64,000 nucleotides of DNA from Hericium rajendrae (Eukaryota > Basidiomycota > Agaricomycetes > Russulales > Hericiaceae): assembly GCA_033439255.1 (NCBI GenBank), contig JAVRDV010000017.1, forward strand, positions 248,001 to 312,000, in the 5' to 3' direction. A model generated the notes under the pieces. That model was not told where the DNA came from and made no database searches. It was given only the letters and a program-made list of their open reading frames with translations. Shown here one piece after another: positions 1 through 10,919 of this stretch. Positions within the stretch are counted from its first letter, which is position 1; each line of letters begins with the position of its first letter. The position numbers were made by a program, and so were the translations under genes.

Positions 1-2400
1 GACAGCGACAATGTACCTGGCTGAGCAGTGGCACTGTTCCACGGCGTCTCCTCACAGTCGTCCGCCCAAAACCCAAGATCTGAAGATGACCAGTTGCGGG
101 GTTCTGCATCGTTTGCTTCCATGAAGGCACGGGCACGTTTTGGTGGCTTATCTGGGTTCTGATATCAGCCAGGGTGTATATCTATCGACGTGCGGTACTG
201 ATACGCACCCGCAAGCTCTAAGGTGGGACTCGCGGGACGACTCCGGGAACGACGAAGGCCGGAGCGGCGGGATGAAGACGTTTTTCCATCACGACTTTTG
301 CTTGCCTGACGGGTCGTCATTGCGTATAGAGAGGAAACAAAGGCGACGATGCGGTCGGGAAGGATGCGAGACAACGTGTCCAACGGCCACTCGACGGCGA
401 CTTCGCAATTGGAGACACGGTCACGTGCGGAGGTTGTCGGGCCAGACAACACGTGACTCGATATTACGGAAGCTTAGCGTCGGTGTGCCGGTCCGGCGGC
501 AGCGGAATTCGTGGGTCCCGGGACGGGAAACCGGACACAGCCTGCGTGTCTCACCCCCATAACGACTGACGTCCGTCGACGTTTCAGGCCGACCCGCCCG
601 GCGTCGCCGCACGTTTTGCCGCACGAAGCGTCACTGTGACGCCGACTGCGGCGTCCTGTTCGAGGCGCACCCTCGCCCTCGTGCCCCGTCCGAGTCGCGA
701 CGCCGATGTCACGACGCCGCCGACCTGCGTGGCTGCGTGGGTGCGCCGCCGTCACAGTCGCCGTGTTGCCAGCACGCCCAGAGTTCCAGCAGCGCGACTA
801 GTGACTAGCCCGTCCCTCCCACCATCACCGCCCCTCCCCTCCGCTGCACGTCCATGTTATAGAATTGATGACCTCCAGACTTGACTTGTCCAATGACAAG
901 GGCTGGCCTATGGACGCGGCAGCTTGGAGGTGTTGACGTGGCACACGAGCAACGTGAGTTATGTGTACTGTACCATTTCGGTCGTAGGCTCGTCAATGTT
1001 GGCCGTGACCAAATTTTTAAAGTCCAATAAACCAAAAGAAAATTATTGGCACCGGAAAACCTTAGGCATTCGGTAACCTGGTTATGTATAACCGACCAGG
1101 TTTTGTTATGGAATCAACGCTTTTTTGTGCGTGTGGTAACTCACTGGCATAAAAGAAATAACAGGCCTTATATGCACATAAACATTGAACACATCGCAGT
1201 ACTACAAAATTCTCGAGATACGTTGAATGGGCACGAATTGCCCACTCCCCGTGCGTCTCAGCGCGCGGCCTTTGCTGAACGAGCGAAGTGAGAGATGTAC
1301 AAGATGATCATATTCTTGCTTCGCATGGGTGCGAAGCACCCAATCGTGTCCGAGCATGGGCGCGCAGCACCCCTGCAGTTGCAAAGCAACTGGCCCTTTA
1401 TACTCGTATTCCTGAGTTCTGCGATCACACTGACAACGGCGAGCTGAAGTGTGCCACGTGCAGATGGGGTGGCGATGAAAGTGCTTGCAGAAGGGTGTAG
1501 TTTGTTCACGCTATCCACACCCCAGACATTATCCGTGGCCCCTCCCCCTTTCGCACGTATTCGCCATGCCGCACACTCCCACTCTGCCAGCACGCCCGCT
1601 GACAGCGTGCATCCACACCGACAGCACCGGCAGCATTCACCACGCTGTATGTCTGCCTGTCGCCCCATGCGCGCGGCCGCACGCGCCTGCGTGTCCTTCT
1701 CCAATACATACGCATGCATGCACACCCACGCGTGCGCTCGCGGCATGCCTGCTCGTCCGCCGTCGTATGCCTGCCCGTCTATCGCTTTCCCCTCTGCCCA
1801 TCCCGTCTGCCCATCCCGTTCCTGCCCATCCTCTTGGAGCTCGCTGCGTATGCGCCTGTAGCTTGCCCGTCCTCACGCGCCGCTCCTGCGCGTCCCGCCG
1901 GAAGATGCGTGCAGCCCTCTGCCCGCGGCCTGCAGCATACCTACACAACGCGCGCATGCACGAAGAAACCACCTATATACAGAGAGATTTTAGTTCACAA
2001 TCCTATCATGCACTACTGTAGGCTATTCTACACCACACGAATGCAATATTATGAGCTTCGAACAACTTCCAAGCCCCGATATTGTCCGTTTGAAGCCTCG
2101 CTGAATGGTCTTCCTGATTTGGAACAGTGTCTTGACATGACTTGCAAGCTCTTGAAGAGAGCTTGTCTCAGCTTGAACGCGTCTTGCCAGACCCCGGGGG
2201 GTCCTAGGACGCTCTTTTTTTTGGAAATCCGATTCTCAGCCGGCTCGGTGGCTCGGTAGCCGGCTCGGTGAAATCGGATTTCCAAATTTGGAAATCCAGT
2301 TTTCAGTTGGCTCGGTCTAGCTCGGTGGCTGGCTCGATATGCAAGAACAGCCAACCCCGAATGTGACCCGAAAACCTGCAGGCACAGCGTCCGAACAAAC
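1..2400. other. No supported gene; GC-rich unique-looking DNA
   Basis: I find no recognisable protein, RNA gene or repeat array here. The first 1 kb is GC- and CpG-rich, and the open frames overlap on both strands, which is what base composition alone produces. Around 1500-1900 the frames are Cys/Pro/His/Arg-rich and open in several phases, again a composition effect. A short inverted motif at about 2220-2330 (CCGGCTCGGTGGCTCGGTAG and relatives) is locally repetitive. Nothing supports a function. Confidence 0.5.
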
Positions 2401-3300
2401 AAAGGACTTTTATACAGTGCCTTGCATATTATACTGCAGTCCGCGAGGACCCCCGACAACCCCCCCCCAAAGGTTCGATCCGCTCCAAGAGGCTCGTTAC
2501 CGACAGACCTCCAGGGTCGGCCGCAGCGCTCGGTATACGCGCCGCGGATCAGACCTAGCATTTGGGCGAATCGTTACCGCGCCCAGTATCAGAGCTCGAA
2601 AAATCAGTTTAAATAAGAAAGAAATTGTATTTTTCTCCCAGCGTATCTAGACATCCCCAAGCAACACCGCAGACAACCCGTCCTGCACCAGCACTGTCAT
2701 GCCCTTGTCTCACTCGCATCGCACTGTCTACTCAGCTGCGCCAGACGCGTGCGCATGCGCGCGAACCGCGAGCAGCCACGGGTGCTGCCCTTTCACCGCG
2801 AGGATATAATGCGAGAAAGGATCTACGCCCTAAAGGACATCTGATAGGACCCAACATGCCTCAACAGGCATACTATCATGTCTTACCTATGGCCTTCGGT
2901 GTATACGGCGTGTCTGCCCCTGGTGGACAGATGCTACTTGGCATTATTGCGGCGCTGAGAAACGGCACCGCGGTCCATCTGCATCAGCTCGAAATAGCTT
3001 GTGAAGGAAATCCACGACATCGTGCTTGAATTCACTGCTCACTATATACCGGTGCAATATCCTCTGAAGAGGACAAATTTTGAAGAATATTTCATCCCTT
3101 CATTTGGCCGAAATGGGTCAGCCGTGTTACCGCGCGGCGGATCAGACCTCGGCCGGTGCTGGCTCGGTATACGCATCAAACTTAGAGATTTGGGCTAAAT
3201 TTGGGCCCTCCGTTACCGCCATTTCCTCAGAGCTCCGGCGCTATGCGCCGTTTGGTGAACGCACCCGGATCGAACCCTTGGGTGGCTTGTCGGGGGTCCT

Positions 3301-3397
3301 AGTCCGCGCCGCGCAATTTCTTGTTTGTAACTCTTTGTAGCGACCAAATAATACCGTAAATGGAAGCCAGGCACAGCATTGTCAGCGTGCTGACTCA
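3301..3397 (+). repeat. Left terminal inverted repeat of the Tc1-like element
   Basis: Ninety-seven bases match the reverse complement of 4629-4725 with two mismatches that I can see (near 3377 and 3390). Such long TIRs exceed the 20-30 bp typical of compact mariners but occur in several Tc1-superfamily lineages. Confidence 0.9.
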
Positions 3398-3492
3398 CCG
3401 AGGATGTACGCGCTTGCATCTACAGGCCACATCCAAGCTCTGTAGCACGCATCCGTAATCTTTGTTTAAAGCAACACTGTACGCTACGGAGT

Positions 3493-4560
3493 CTACGAAT
3501 ATCCACAATTAAGAATCCATGATACGGCATTCTCGGCACTGACAGCATGTGTGGCCTGATGTATCAACCATGGTCGAACCTCTGGCTCCGTAGCTTCAGC
3601 TTCGTGACGACGAAGCCATGCCTTGATGCTACTAAATGCCTGTTCGATTGGATTCATGTCGGGAGAATACGGTGGTAGATAAATAAGCCGAGCACCTGGA
3701 ACAAGTTATAAGCCAATTACTTATAATCTACATGTAGCTCATGAACTGTACCACATTCATCCTCAATAAGATGTCGAATGTCCTCATCGTGATGGATGGA
3801 GCAATTATCCATAATTACGATGCTTCCACGGCCATGCGGATTGAGTTTCGGAGCCTGCACAGCCAATAAGTAGATGAACTGAAGCAGAACAACATGAGGA
3901 CGCACAAGGGACTCCTCGAGAAATCGAAGAAAGCGGTCCTTGGTGACACTGCCTTCGAAAATGTCCAAGACAACGATACCGTCTGCTGACAAGGCAGGAA
4001 GAACTGAATAGCGTTGGCCACGTATGAAGGTGTCTCGGCGCACACATGCGCGTCCGAGCTCTGCCCACCCTTGTGCGCGCTGATTTGTGCGGTTGTCGAC
4101 GCTAGACTCGTCTATCCAAAAAATGTTGTTCATCGGCAGGTCACCATATCGTGCCGTCCAAGTTGCACGAAGAAGCTCATTCTGCTCAAGTGCACTTCTG
4201 GAGATGAATTTATGTGATAGGGAGATATGATGAAGTGCTCGAGAGATACTGGCCACGGAGATTTCGATGTCGAGAGTATTATAGAGGTTTTCCTGGATCT
4301 CATCAAGGTAGATGCCGGGGCTCGACGCAATGAGAGCGCGGATGTGTGCGATATCGTCGTAATCGAGAATACGACGCCGGCCGCGGATGCGAAGATCAGG
4401 GTTCGTGACTTGACCGTACTCCTTAACATTATGGAGGATCTGGTAGACGGTCCGCTCAGAGCACTTTGCGAGCTGACTGATTTCGAACGCGGACTTCTGG
4501 TCTTCATGATGCCACTTCACGATGAGCTCTTTGACCTCAGGTGCAAGGTGGGGAGCCATG
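3493..4560 (-). pseudogene. Tc1/mariner-type DDE transposase pseudogene
   Basis: The translation opens with a helix-turn-helix segment (SAFEISQLAKCSERTVYQIL), then a second DNA-binding half, then the DDE catalytic core: first Asp in FWIDESSVDN, second Asp in IVIMDNCSIHH, and the acidic residue of the third motif in [13 protein letters not shown]. The start is placed at the ATG at 4558-4560 because the protein there begins MAPHLAPEVKEL, as in fungal Tc1 relatives; an upstream ATG at 4622 is possible. A TAA at 3717-3719 interrupts the frame where family members would have Gln. A one-base shift near 3690 then moves the conserved third motif to another frame, which ends at 3493. Both lesions make it non-functional. 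It is the only coding content between the TIRs. Confidence 0.85.
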
Positions 4561-4628
4561 CAAGCTGGATGGATGCGCGCCGGCGAGCTTGGATGTACCC
4601 CGCAGAACGCGAGTGCATCCATCCCCGA

Positions 4629-4725
4629 TGAGTCAACACGCTGACAACGCTGTGCCTGGCTTCCATTTACGGTATTATTTGGTCGCTACAAAGAGTTACA
4701 AACAAGAAATTGCGCGGCGCGGACT
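4629..4725 (-). repeat. Right terminal inverted repeat of the Tc1-like element
   Basis: Reverse complement of 3301-3397 with two transitions. It ends in GCGCGGACT and is followed by GCAGTTCCTG, which does not restore an obvious target duplication. Confidence 0.9.
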
Positions 4726-5829
4726 GCAGTTCCTGTACCCGTCAGGGAACAGGTCTTCCCTCGAAAATTCCTGCCTTATATGGAAGCTATTGACATCGTC
4801 CTAATTCGGAGTCTTCCGCCTCACCTGTCTCACCTCATCACGTCCAGGCTCCAGCTACGTTCGTCTCTCAGAGACGTATATAGTCCATTTTTCTAGTTAG
4901 TCTGTCATGTTTTCGCAGAAGCAAAGAGCTTGTTCGCACGATCATCAGGAGAGTATGAAACAAATATCATTAAATGGTGGCGAAGATCAGTCGCGCCCCT
5001 CTGTGTCGGTTGAAGGAAGGTGTGGGGGTTAGTTATTTGTATTCTCATTTGGCAAAAGATTGGAACCAGAGCGCTCTCGTTTTCTGATCAGGCTCGTTTG
5101 ATATCAAGTATATTGTGGTCCTCTATCCTGCATACGCTGCAGCGACTGCACTCACTTTGCATCCCGTTGCTCAGCCGTGCAGACAAGTTAGAGAACATGA
5201 TAAGTATAAGTAATACCGTATCAAACGATTGTCTATGAAAGCTTTGCTATATTTATCAAATCATATCTTCGACGCAAAATCTACCGTCCAGACGGGGACA
5301 GGTGGTGCCCGTAGGGCCGTGCTATATAATATGCAAGGCACTGTAGTGAAAATTTCTGTTTTCGGTATACTCTGTCGTCATACGATACACGTCATTCGAT
5401 CAGTTGATCTCCCTTGTGATCACCTGCACGAAAATGTCTCCAAACGTCCAACGGTTTCCGTCTCCTCACCGTCGCCATTTCATGCGTCCGACAATTGAAA
5501 ATGTCGATGCAATGTCTCTTTGCCTCTCGAGAATGCCGAAAATTTACGAAAACACGTTCAAAAGAGGGAAGTTTTCCTGATCTACATATAATGTCTTACT
5601 TTATACATAACACCACATCTTCTCTGGATCTCATGTACGAATACACTTGTCCGTGAACACTTGTCTGCTAAATAAAGTCTACATTGTTCTCTTTTCAATG
5701 AGCTCGTGCCAGAAGACATCCTCATCTATTTATTGATGTATATCTGGTTCAATAGCACTCGGCCTCCGAGCAAGCCAAGTCGCCAACGGCGGCCCTTCGA
5801 GTCCCGAATGTGACCCGAACGACTCATTA
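4726..5829. other. No supported gene
   Basis: The stretch is AT-richer than its neighbours. Open frames are short and unrelated to anything I recognise. The only structured item is the inverted 21-mer at 5322-5345 shared with 2418-2440. Confidence 0.5.
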
Positions 5830-8713
5830 TAGTGTCAGGCACATCGAGAATACGGTCATAGCAGGAGTGGTCCCGCCGCAGGCGGGAGAAAAAAATCGCC
5901 GGAGAGATTCCCGGCTCGGGCGAGAACGGTGGCAAGAGAGGTCCACCGGCGCGCTAGGGTGAGTCCATGGCGTGTCGGCGAAACTCCTTCGCGTACCTTG
6001 ATGGGGACCAATCCTCGGTAGCGCCCAGGCCAATCCGTAGGGCCTTCGCCTGCCATCCCGCCCAGGGAGGTGGTCAATCAGAACCGAGATTGAGTGTATG
6101 TAGGAACGAAAGATGTTCGTTGACAGTGGTCGCTGAGCGTGTGTGGCGGGCAAAGTGCAAGTCGCGTCTGCAAAGAGGCGCTCTGCCTCTCTTGAGCACC
6201 ACACCATCACGACGACTGACATCCGCCATCAACATGTCGATCATCCAGCCGTCCCGAATTCCAGTCTTACCATATGAGCCGTCGACTGTGCGCAGCCGCT
6301 TCGAGCGGACTGAGGCATACTTTATGATCAGTCCCCTAGGTTTTCACCCTGCACCAACCAACTGCTCGTTCCATCCTCGGGAGGGTTGCAGCTCGCAAAT
6401 CTACTGTGACAACACGCCTTCCTCGATCCAAAATGGCAGCATCTCATACGACGCTTCCGCCATCATCTTCAAGGTTATAGGCAAGATCCGGCACGAGCTA
6501 TGCTTCCTTACGACAAACGGGGATCGCGGCCACCCCGATACCAGCGAGGACTCCGACATCTGAGCGGCATGAACCTGGGGGCACCCGACAACCAGTAAGT
6601 TATGATAAGAAAACACAACACAGTATATTCTACGTACCGCTGCCGTCGCCGCTGACCAGACGCCACGCGTTGCCCACTTCGTATAGGCAGCCTCGAGCAT
6701 CATTTCTTGGTCTTCTTTCGTCCGGTACTTTGCGGTCTCCTCTCCATCGGCGCCACTAATCAGCACCGCATCCTTGAGGTCCTTTGCGACAGCTGCACGG
6801 TAAGGATTGTTGGTGCCACCCAACATGGTTGCCATGTACCTGTAAGACAATACCAAGAAGAGGTGTGCTCAGCGAGCTCGTTCTGAGGCCTGATATGGGC
6901 AAAAAAAAATACCTCTGCTTGAAGTGATGCACGTCTAAGCCGATGGCTGCATCCGGGAAGGCCTTCTCGATCGCCCGTCTGATCTGACAGCAGTTGTCTG
7001 CAGTCACCTGCTTCACCCTCCGCGCAGGCGGTGCGCCCTCCTTGATCTCGCGCAGCGACGGACCGTTTGCGAGAAGGTCCGGGTCACAGTCACATGGATC
7101 CGTGTCGCTCTGCGACCCGTTTGCGATCGCATCGCGGCGCAATGCGGCAGCGATCATGTCATGGTGAAGGTCGATCCTTTTGCCCATACCGGTGAGCGTC
7201 TGGCTGATCTCCGCATTCGATTGGGATTGACACATTTGCTGTAGTTACTCAGCCTGTAGTACACATAATGATGTCGAGATAGTCAGCAGGATCCCAAACA
7301 TATAAAGGCATGGCACATACCCAGTCCATGCACTGCTCAGTCTCGCTGATTGCGGTGAGCAAGCCACCCTTCTTGTGTGGCGTTGTTCGAGTGCCGTCGC
7401 TGCGCGTGATGACTGCCTTCTTCATCGATTCAAATGTCGCGTCGATGGAGATGGTAATCGCTAGGCAAGAATTAGATGCAGAACACCCTCAAGAAACTAC
7501 GAGGTGAGTGACTTACCTGTCAATGTCTTCATGTACTCGGACGACTCGTCTTTCCGCGTGCGGCGGCTGTACTCGAGCAGGATCTCTGTAATCAACTCGG
7601 GCGAGATGGACCGGCCGCTGTAGCCATCCACATCCCACGGCCCCGTGAAGTCTTCTAAGATGCACCCATTGAACTCGGACTTGTCGAGTTTCTTGTAGCT
7701 CTCAAGGAACTCGAAAATTGCCTGGTGGTATTCTAGAAGGTGAAGCTCTGTGTAATTCTTAGCATCACGGCAGAATCAGACTCAGATAAAAACTCACGCT
7801 TGATGTTCTCAGCAAGGCCGCCAGACGTGCTTGAGAGTCGGAGCTCAAGAACGAGGTCGAGCAGCTCACGCGTGACAGCGCACTTGTGGAAAAAAATCGG
7901 CATGCCTCCTGGGACATTAGAAGGACGATCAGAATCGGAAGGATGCCAGTCGGGGAGTCAGCGATCAGGTGCGTGATGGAGATACTAAATACATACGCGG
8001 CACCTGCCAGTACTCCCAGCCCTTCCAAAAGTCAGCATTCGTCGTCACCCACGTGTGGTGGACGATATCCTTTTCATCTACATTGGCAGGTTGGTTCTCT
8101 CTGTCTTTCTTGCAGGACTTGCACCTCAACTGATATCCCAGAGCAAGCTCGGGCTGTCGCACGCCGTATACCACACGCGGTCCCGTCGAGGTCCAGCCAT
8201 ACCACAGAAAGTTGCTCCCTCCGCAACGTGGGCAGACGCCAAGGCGGGAGGAGTAGAACGGGTGGACGATGTTGACAGCTTTCAGGTAGGCCGTCTTTGG
8301 CTTGATCTCCGGGGTCGTTGACCGCTTCTCAAGCTGCAGATAGCCAGGTGGGACGAAGCGCGGTCCCAGTATAGGCACCTGCAGCTTCAGCGGCGGCGGT
8401 TTCGTTCCCGTGGCTGCATTCCCGTGCACCTTGGTCCGGGTGAACATGAAGGAGACGTAGGCGACTACCTCGGCAACCCATGGAAATTGCGCGGGGGAAA
8501 TCTTCTCGTCGGCATGCGCGTTGTCCTTCTTCCAGGCCTCGATGTGCTCCTCAACCTGCGGGATGGGAGATCAGCAAAGGTACGTCTTGACACACACAGT
8601 GCGATATGACTCACTGATGCAGACCACTTGGCTTGAACTGCCTTCCACTCGTTTTCGTTGTTTAGCGCGTTTCGGACGATGGCGCGGACGACCTCGGGCT
8701 CGAAGATCGACAT
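5830..8713 (-). pseudogene. Multi-exon zinc-ribbon (DUF6729-like) transposase-related gene, decayed at its 3' end
   Basis: Eight exons can be read on the minus strand: 8713-8615, 8555-7997, 7908-7798, 7747-7517, 7460-7321, 7238-6913, 6839-6638 and 6574 onward. The introns are 50-88 bp with GT-AG ends and preserve phase. Exon 2 encodes a Cys4 zinc ribbon (CPRCGGSNFLWYGW, then LRCKSCKKD). Exon 5 has SIDATFESMKKAV and exon 6 QSNAEI followed by GLDVHHFKQR. These resemble the catalytic-region motifs of a transposase-like family that is multicopy in Agaricomycetes; DUF6729 is my recollection for the ribbon domain. After about 6540 the frame breaks up: a TAG ends the exon-8 frame at 6401-6403. Shifted fragments such as CRRDLHFARHT near 6130 still match the C-terminal half seen intact at 17.9 kb. 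I infer a transposon relic rather than a host gene. No TIRs or target duplication were identified. Confidence 0.75.
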
Positions 8714-9500
8714 GGGCGATGAGCGTCGGTGATGCGGACTTGTAGTCAGTGGAAGGGGAGGATGAGTCGACGACAGGAGCAGCAGGGAGGAAAGGCGTCA
8801 CGTCGAATTGAACGGCTGCAACAGGAGCAAATTGTGTAGTGCGAGGCCATCCCCGCTTGGCTCTGTACTGTATTTTCGAATTCATCCTTTGGTGTTTCAC
8901 ACTTGCACGTGCTCGCACCAACAGCCGAGATGACACGGAAGCTAGATATTATCGTATGGATACAGAAACCAGCCAGGTCCCTACTTGTACATCTACAATT
9001 AAAACGAGGGTTGTGACGTGACAAACAGTGTCACAAACAGAAAGACAAACCGGAATATAAGCAGAAGCCTTGCAAATTGTGATGCAAGCATGGAACTGTT
9101 AGGGTATAGCGAGCTGTATCCCATCCTTATGTCTGTATGTTGTAGATTTAGCCAGTCATGGGAAGTAAGTGATTCCGCAACGGTAAGTAGCTGTAAGCAG
9201 GGGGGATTTTGTGCGGTCACATTATGTCACAACGGCAGCAAGGGCAGGACGGTGAACATATTTGCGTGCTCTTGAACGTCGATTGTTGTATCACTTATAA
9301 GTACGTGTTTCAGGATATATCACACAGTGGACAGTATGATTCTCTGACAACGGGATGCAACTCTACGGGCAGAAGCAGTAGGCTGTATATGATACTGTAC
9401 CTACGAGCAGTAAACTTCAATTACAGTGAGGGCTGTATTGAATTCCAGCCCTACGGAAAGTAACTTTGCTGCTGCAGAAACCAAAGATTCACACATGATT
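8714..9500. other. Upstream flank of the decayed transposase gene; no supported gene
   Basis: This lies 5' of the minus-strand gene starting at 8713 and could hold its promoter, but no clear TATA box is placed. Frames here are short and overlapping. It ends where the palindrome arm begins at about 9500. Confidence 0.45.
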
Positions 9501-9742
9501 CAGTACCATAATTCCATATGAGCATGGCGAGTCAGCTTGACACCGTCGCATCCTAGATTGCGGAGCTCACTTGGCCAACATTTGAGTGTAACCATAGTAG
9601 TATGCATAGAATCAATATATATTTTCCATGTCTCCTTGCTCAGGAATCCCGGCCCAGGGTCCTCATTGCTGCAGTTAATTACCATAAAGCATTGATTGGC
9701 CAAGTACATGTCAATTCTGCAATGATATATGGTTGGGTCCAA
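9500..9742 (-). CDS. Hypothetical 80-residue ORF in the unique part of the left palindrome arm
   Basis: The product begins MDPTIYHCRIDMYLANQCF and contains NEDPGPGFLSKETW and CWPSELRNLGCDGVKL. Its composition is protein-like, unlike the satellite translations beside it. The same frame is present in the right arm (15156-15425) with one Val/Ile change over the shared 75 residues. It may be an exon fragment of a longer multicopy gene; I do not recognise the family. Transcription is unproven, and its conservation could simply reflect recent duplication of the arm. Confidence 0.35.
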   Translation of the reverse strand: MDPTIYHCRIDMYLANQCFMVINCSNEDPGPGFLSKETWKIYIDSMHTTMVTLKCWPSELRNLGCDGVKLTRHAHMELWY

Positions 9743-9810
9743 TGTACTTTATGCTGGGGAATGTATTCATGTCAGCATGTGTAGGTAAGCTGCAGTGTAG
9801 TGTGTTGCAG

Positions 9811-10660
9811 CATGCTGCTATGGGTTGGCCAAAGTATATGCACATATCCCGCGGCATACCGCTATGGGTTGGCCAAGGTATATGTGCATATTCCGAGGCA
9901 TGCCGCTATGGGTTGGCCAAGGTATATGCACATATTTTGTAGCATGCCGCTATGGGTTGGCCAAGGTATATGTGCATATCCCGTGGCATGCTGCTATGGG
10001 TTGGCCCAGGTATATGTGCATATTCCACGACATGCCGCTATGGGTTGGCCCAGGTATATGTGCATATTCCGAGGCATGCCGGTATGGGTTGGCCAAGGTA
10101 TATGCACATATTTTGTAGCATGCCACTATGGGTTGGCCAAGGTATATGTGCATATTTCCCAGCATGCGGCTATGGGTTGGCCAAGGTATATGTGCATATT
10201 CTGCGGCATGCGGCTATGAGTTGGCCAAGATATATGCACATATTCCACGGCATGCTGCTATGGGTTGGCCAAGGTATATGCACATATTCCGTGGCATGCT
10301 GCGATGGGTTGGCCAAGATATATGCACATATTCTGTGGCATGCCGCTATGGGTTGGCCAAGGTATATGTGCATATTCTGCGACATGCCGCTATGGGTTGG
10401 CCAAGGTATATGTGCATATTCTGCGACATGCCGCTATGGGTTGGCCAAGATATATGTGCATATTCTGCGACATGCCGCTATGGGTTGGCCAAGGTATATG
10501 TGCATATTCCGCGACATGCCACTATGGGTTGGCCAAGGTATATGTGCATATTCCGCAGCATGCCGCTATGGGTTGGCCAAGGTATATGCACATATTCTGT
10601 GGCATGCTGCTATGGGTTGGCCAAACCACAATTCTGCAATCCCCTGCATGTTGCTATGAG
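9811..10660 (+). repeat. 44-bp tandem satellite, left arm, 19 regular copies
   Basis: The consensus runs TGGGTTGGCCAAGGTATATG, then TGCATATTC, then a GGCATGCCGCTA end. TGGGTTGG recurs at 9821, 9865, 9909 and so on to 10613, exactly 18 steps of 44 bp. Within monomers the central hexamer alternates between TGTGCA and TGCACA. Because 44 is not a multiple of three, the array is open in all three frames and gives repeating peptides (GLAKVYVHI, WVGQGICAY) that I do not regard as genes. Degenerate copies continue to about 10880. Confidence 0.95.
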
Positions 10661-10919
10661 TTGGCCAATGTATAGGTGGCATGCTGCTATGGGTTGGCCA
10701 AGCTGTAATGCCATAGCTCTGTCATGTGGCTATGGGTTGGCCAAGGTATGATTTAGCAATCACTTGCATGTGGCTATGGGTTGGCCAATCTCAATGTAAG
10801 TGACTATCACCATATTTGCATGGTTGGCCAACATCTCATACCATTTGACCATTTGATGATGTTATGGGTTGGCCAATCTCAATGTTAGTTCTCTATCATA
10901 TCCTCCAGCACATGTACCA
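10661..10919 (+). repeat. Degenerate satellite transition, left arm
   Basis: Loose copies of the GGGTTGGCCAA core occur at irregular spacing and are mixed with unrelated sequence. About 77 bp between two GCTATGGGTTGGCCAA copies (about 10611-10702) has no counterpart in the right arm, consistent with slippage deletion there or gain here. The mirrored transition is at 14060-14273. Confidence 0.8.

Larger units (their letters stand above)
3301..4725 (-). mobile_element. Tc1/mariner-like DNA transposon, decayed
   Basis: A 1,425-bp element is bounded by long terminal inverted repeats and carries one transposase-like reading frame on the minus strand. The outer termini read AGTCCGCGCCGCGCAATTTC and its complement. 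The left flank ends in T before the terminal A, so the target could be TA; the right side reads TG, so a clean TA duplication is not visible. The transposase has both a stop codon and a frameshift, so this copy is not autonomous. It sits directly beside the inverted segment at 3262-3300, which suggests it inserted into another repeat. Confidence 0.85.
2416..5345. repeat. Dispersed inverted-repeat segments, possibly a host element for the Tc1-like insertion
   Basis: The segment 2448-2492 (GAGGACCCCCGACAAC followed by a C run and GGTTCGATCCG) reappears in inverted orientation at 3262-3300. A 21-bp piece at 2418-2440 (AGTGCCTTGCATATTATA) is inverted at 5322-5345. Sequence resembling 2523-2610 also recurs at 3118-3240. 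The simplest reading is an older element with inverted ends that was later split by the Tc1/mariner-like insertion at 3301-4725. No ORF in it is recognisable, and neither its outer limits nor a target duplication could be fixed. Confidence 0.35.

Noticed and set aside
2465-2490. GGTTCGATCC resembling a tRNA T loop
   Set aside because: No cloverleaf fits upstream; the word belongs to an inverted repeat shared with 3262-3300.
3717-4622. An intron in the Tc1-like transposase between the VDYK and [11 protein letters not shown] segments
   Set aside because: The possible GT-AG pair near 3715-3690 does not restore the phase of the downstream motif, so a stop plus a frameshift is the simpler reading.
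9821-10660. CRISPR-like regular repeats
   Set aside because: Units are contiguous 44-bp satellite monomers without unique spacers, in eukaryotic DNA with no cas genes.
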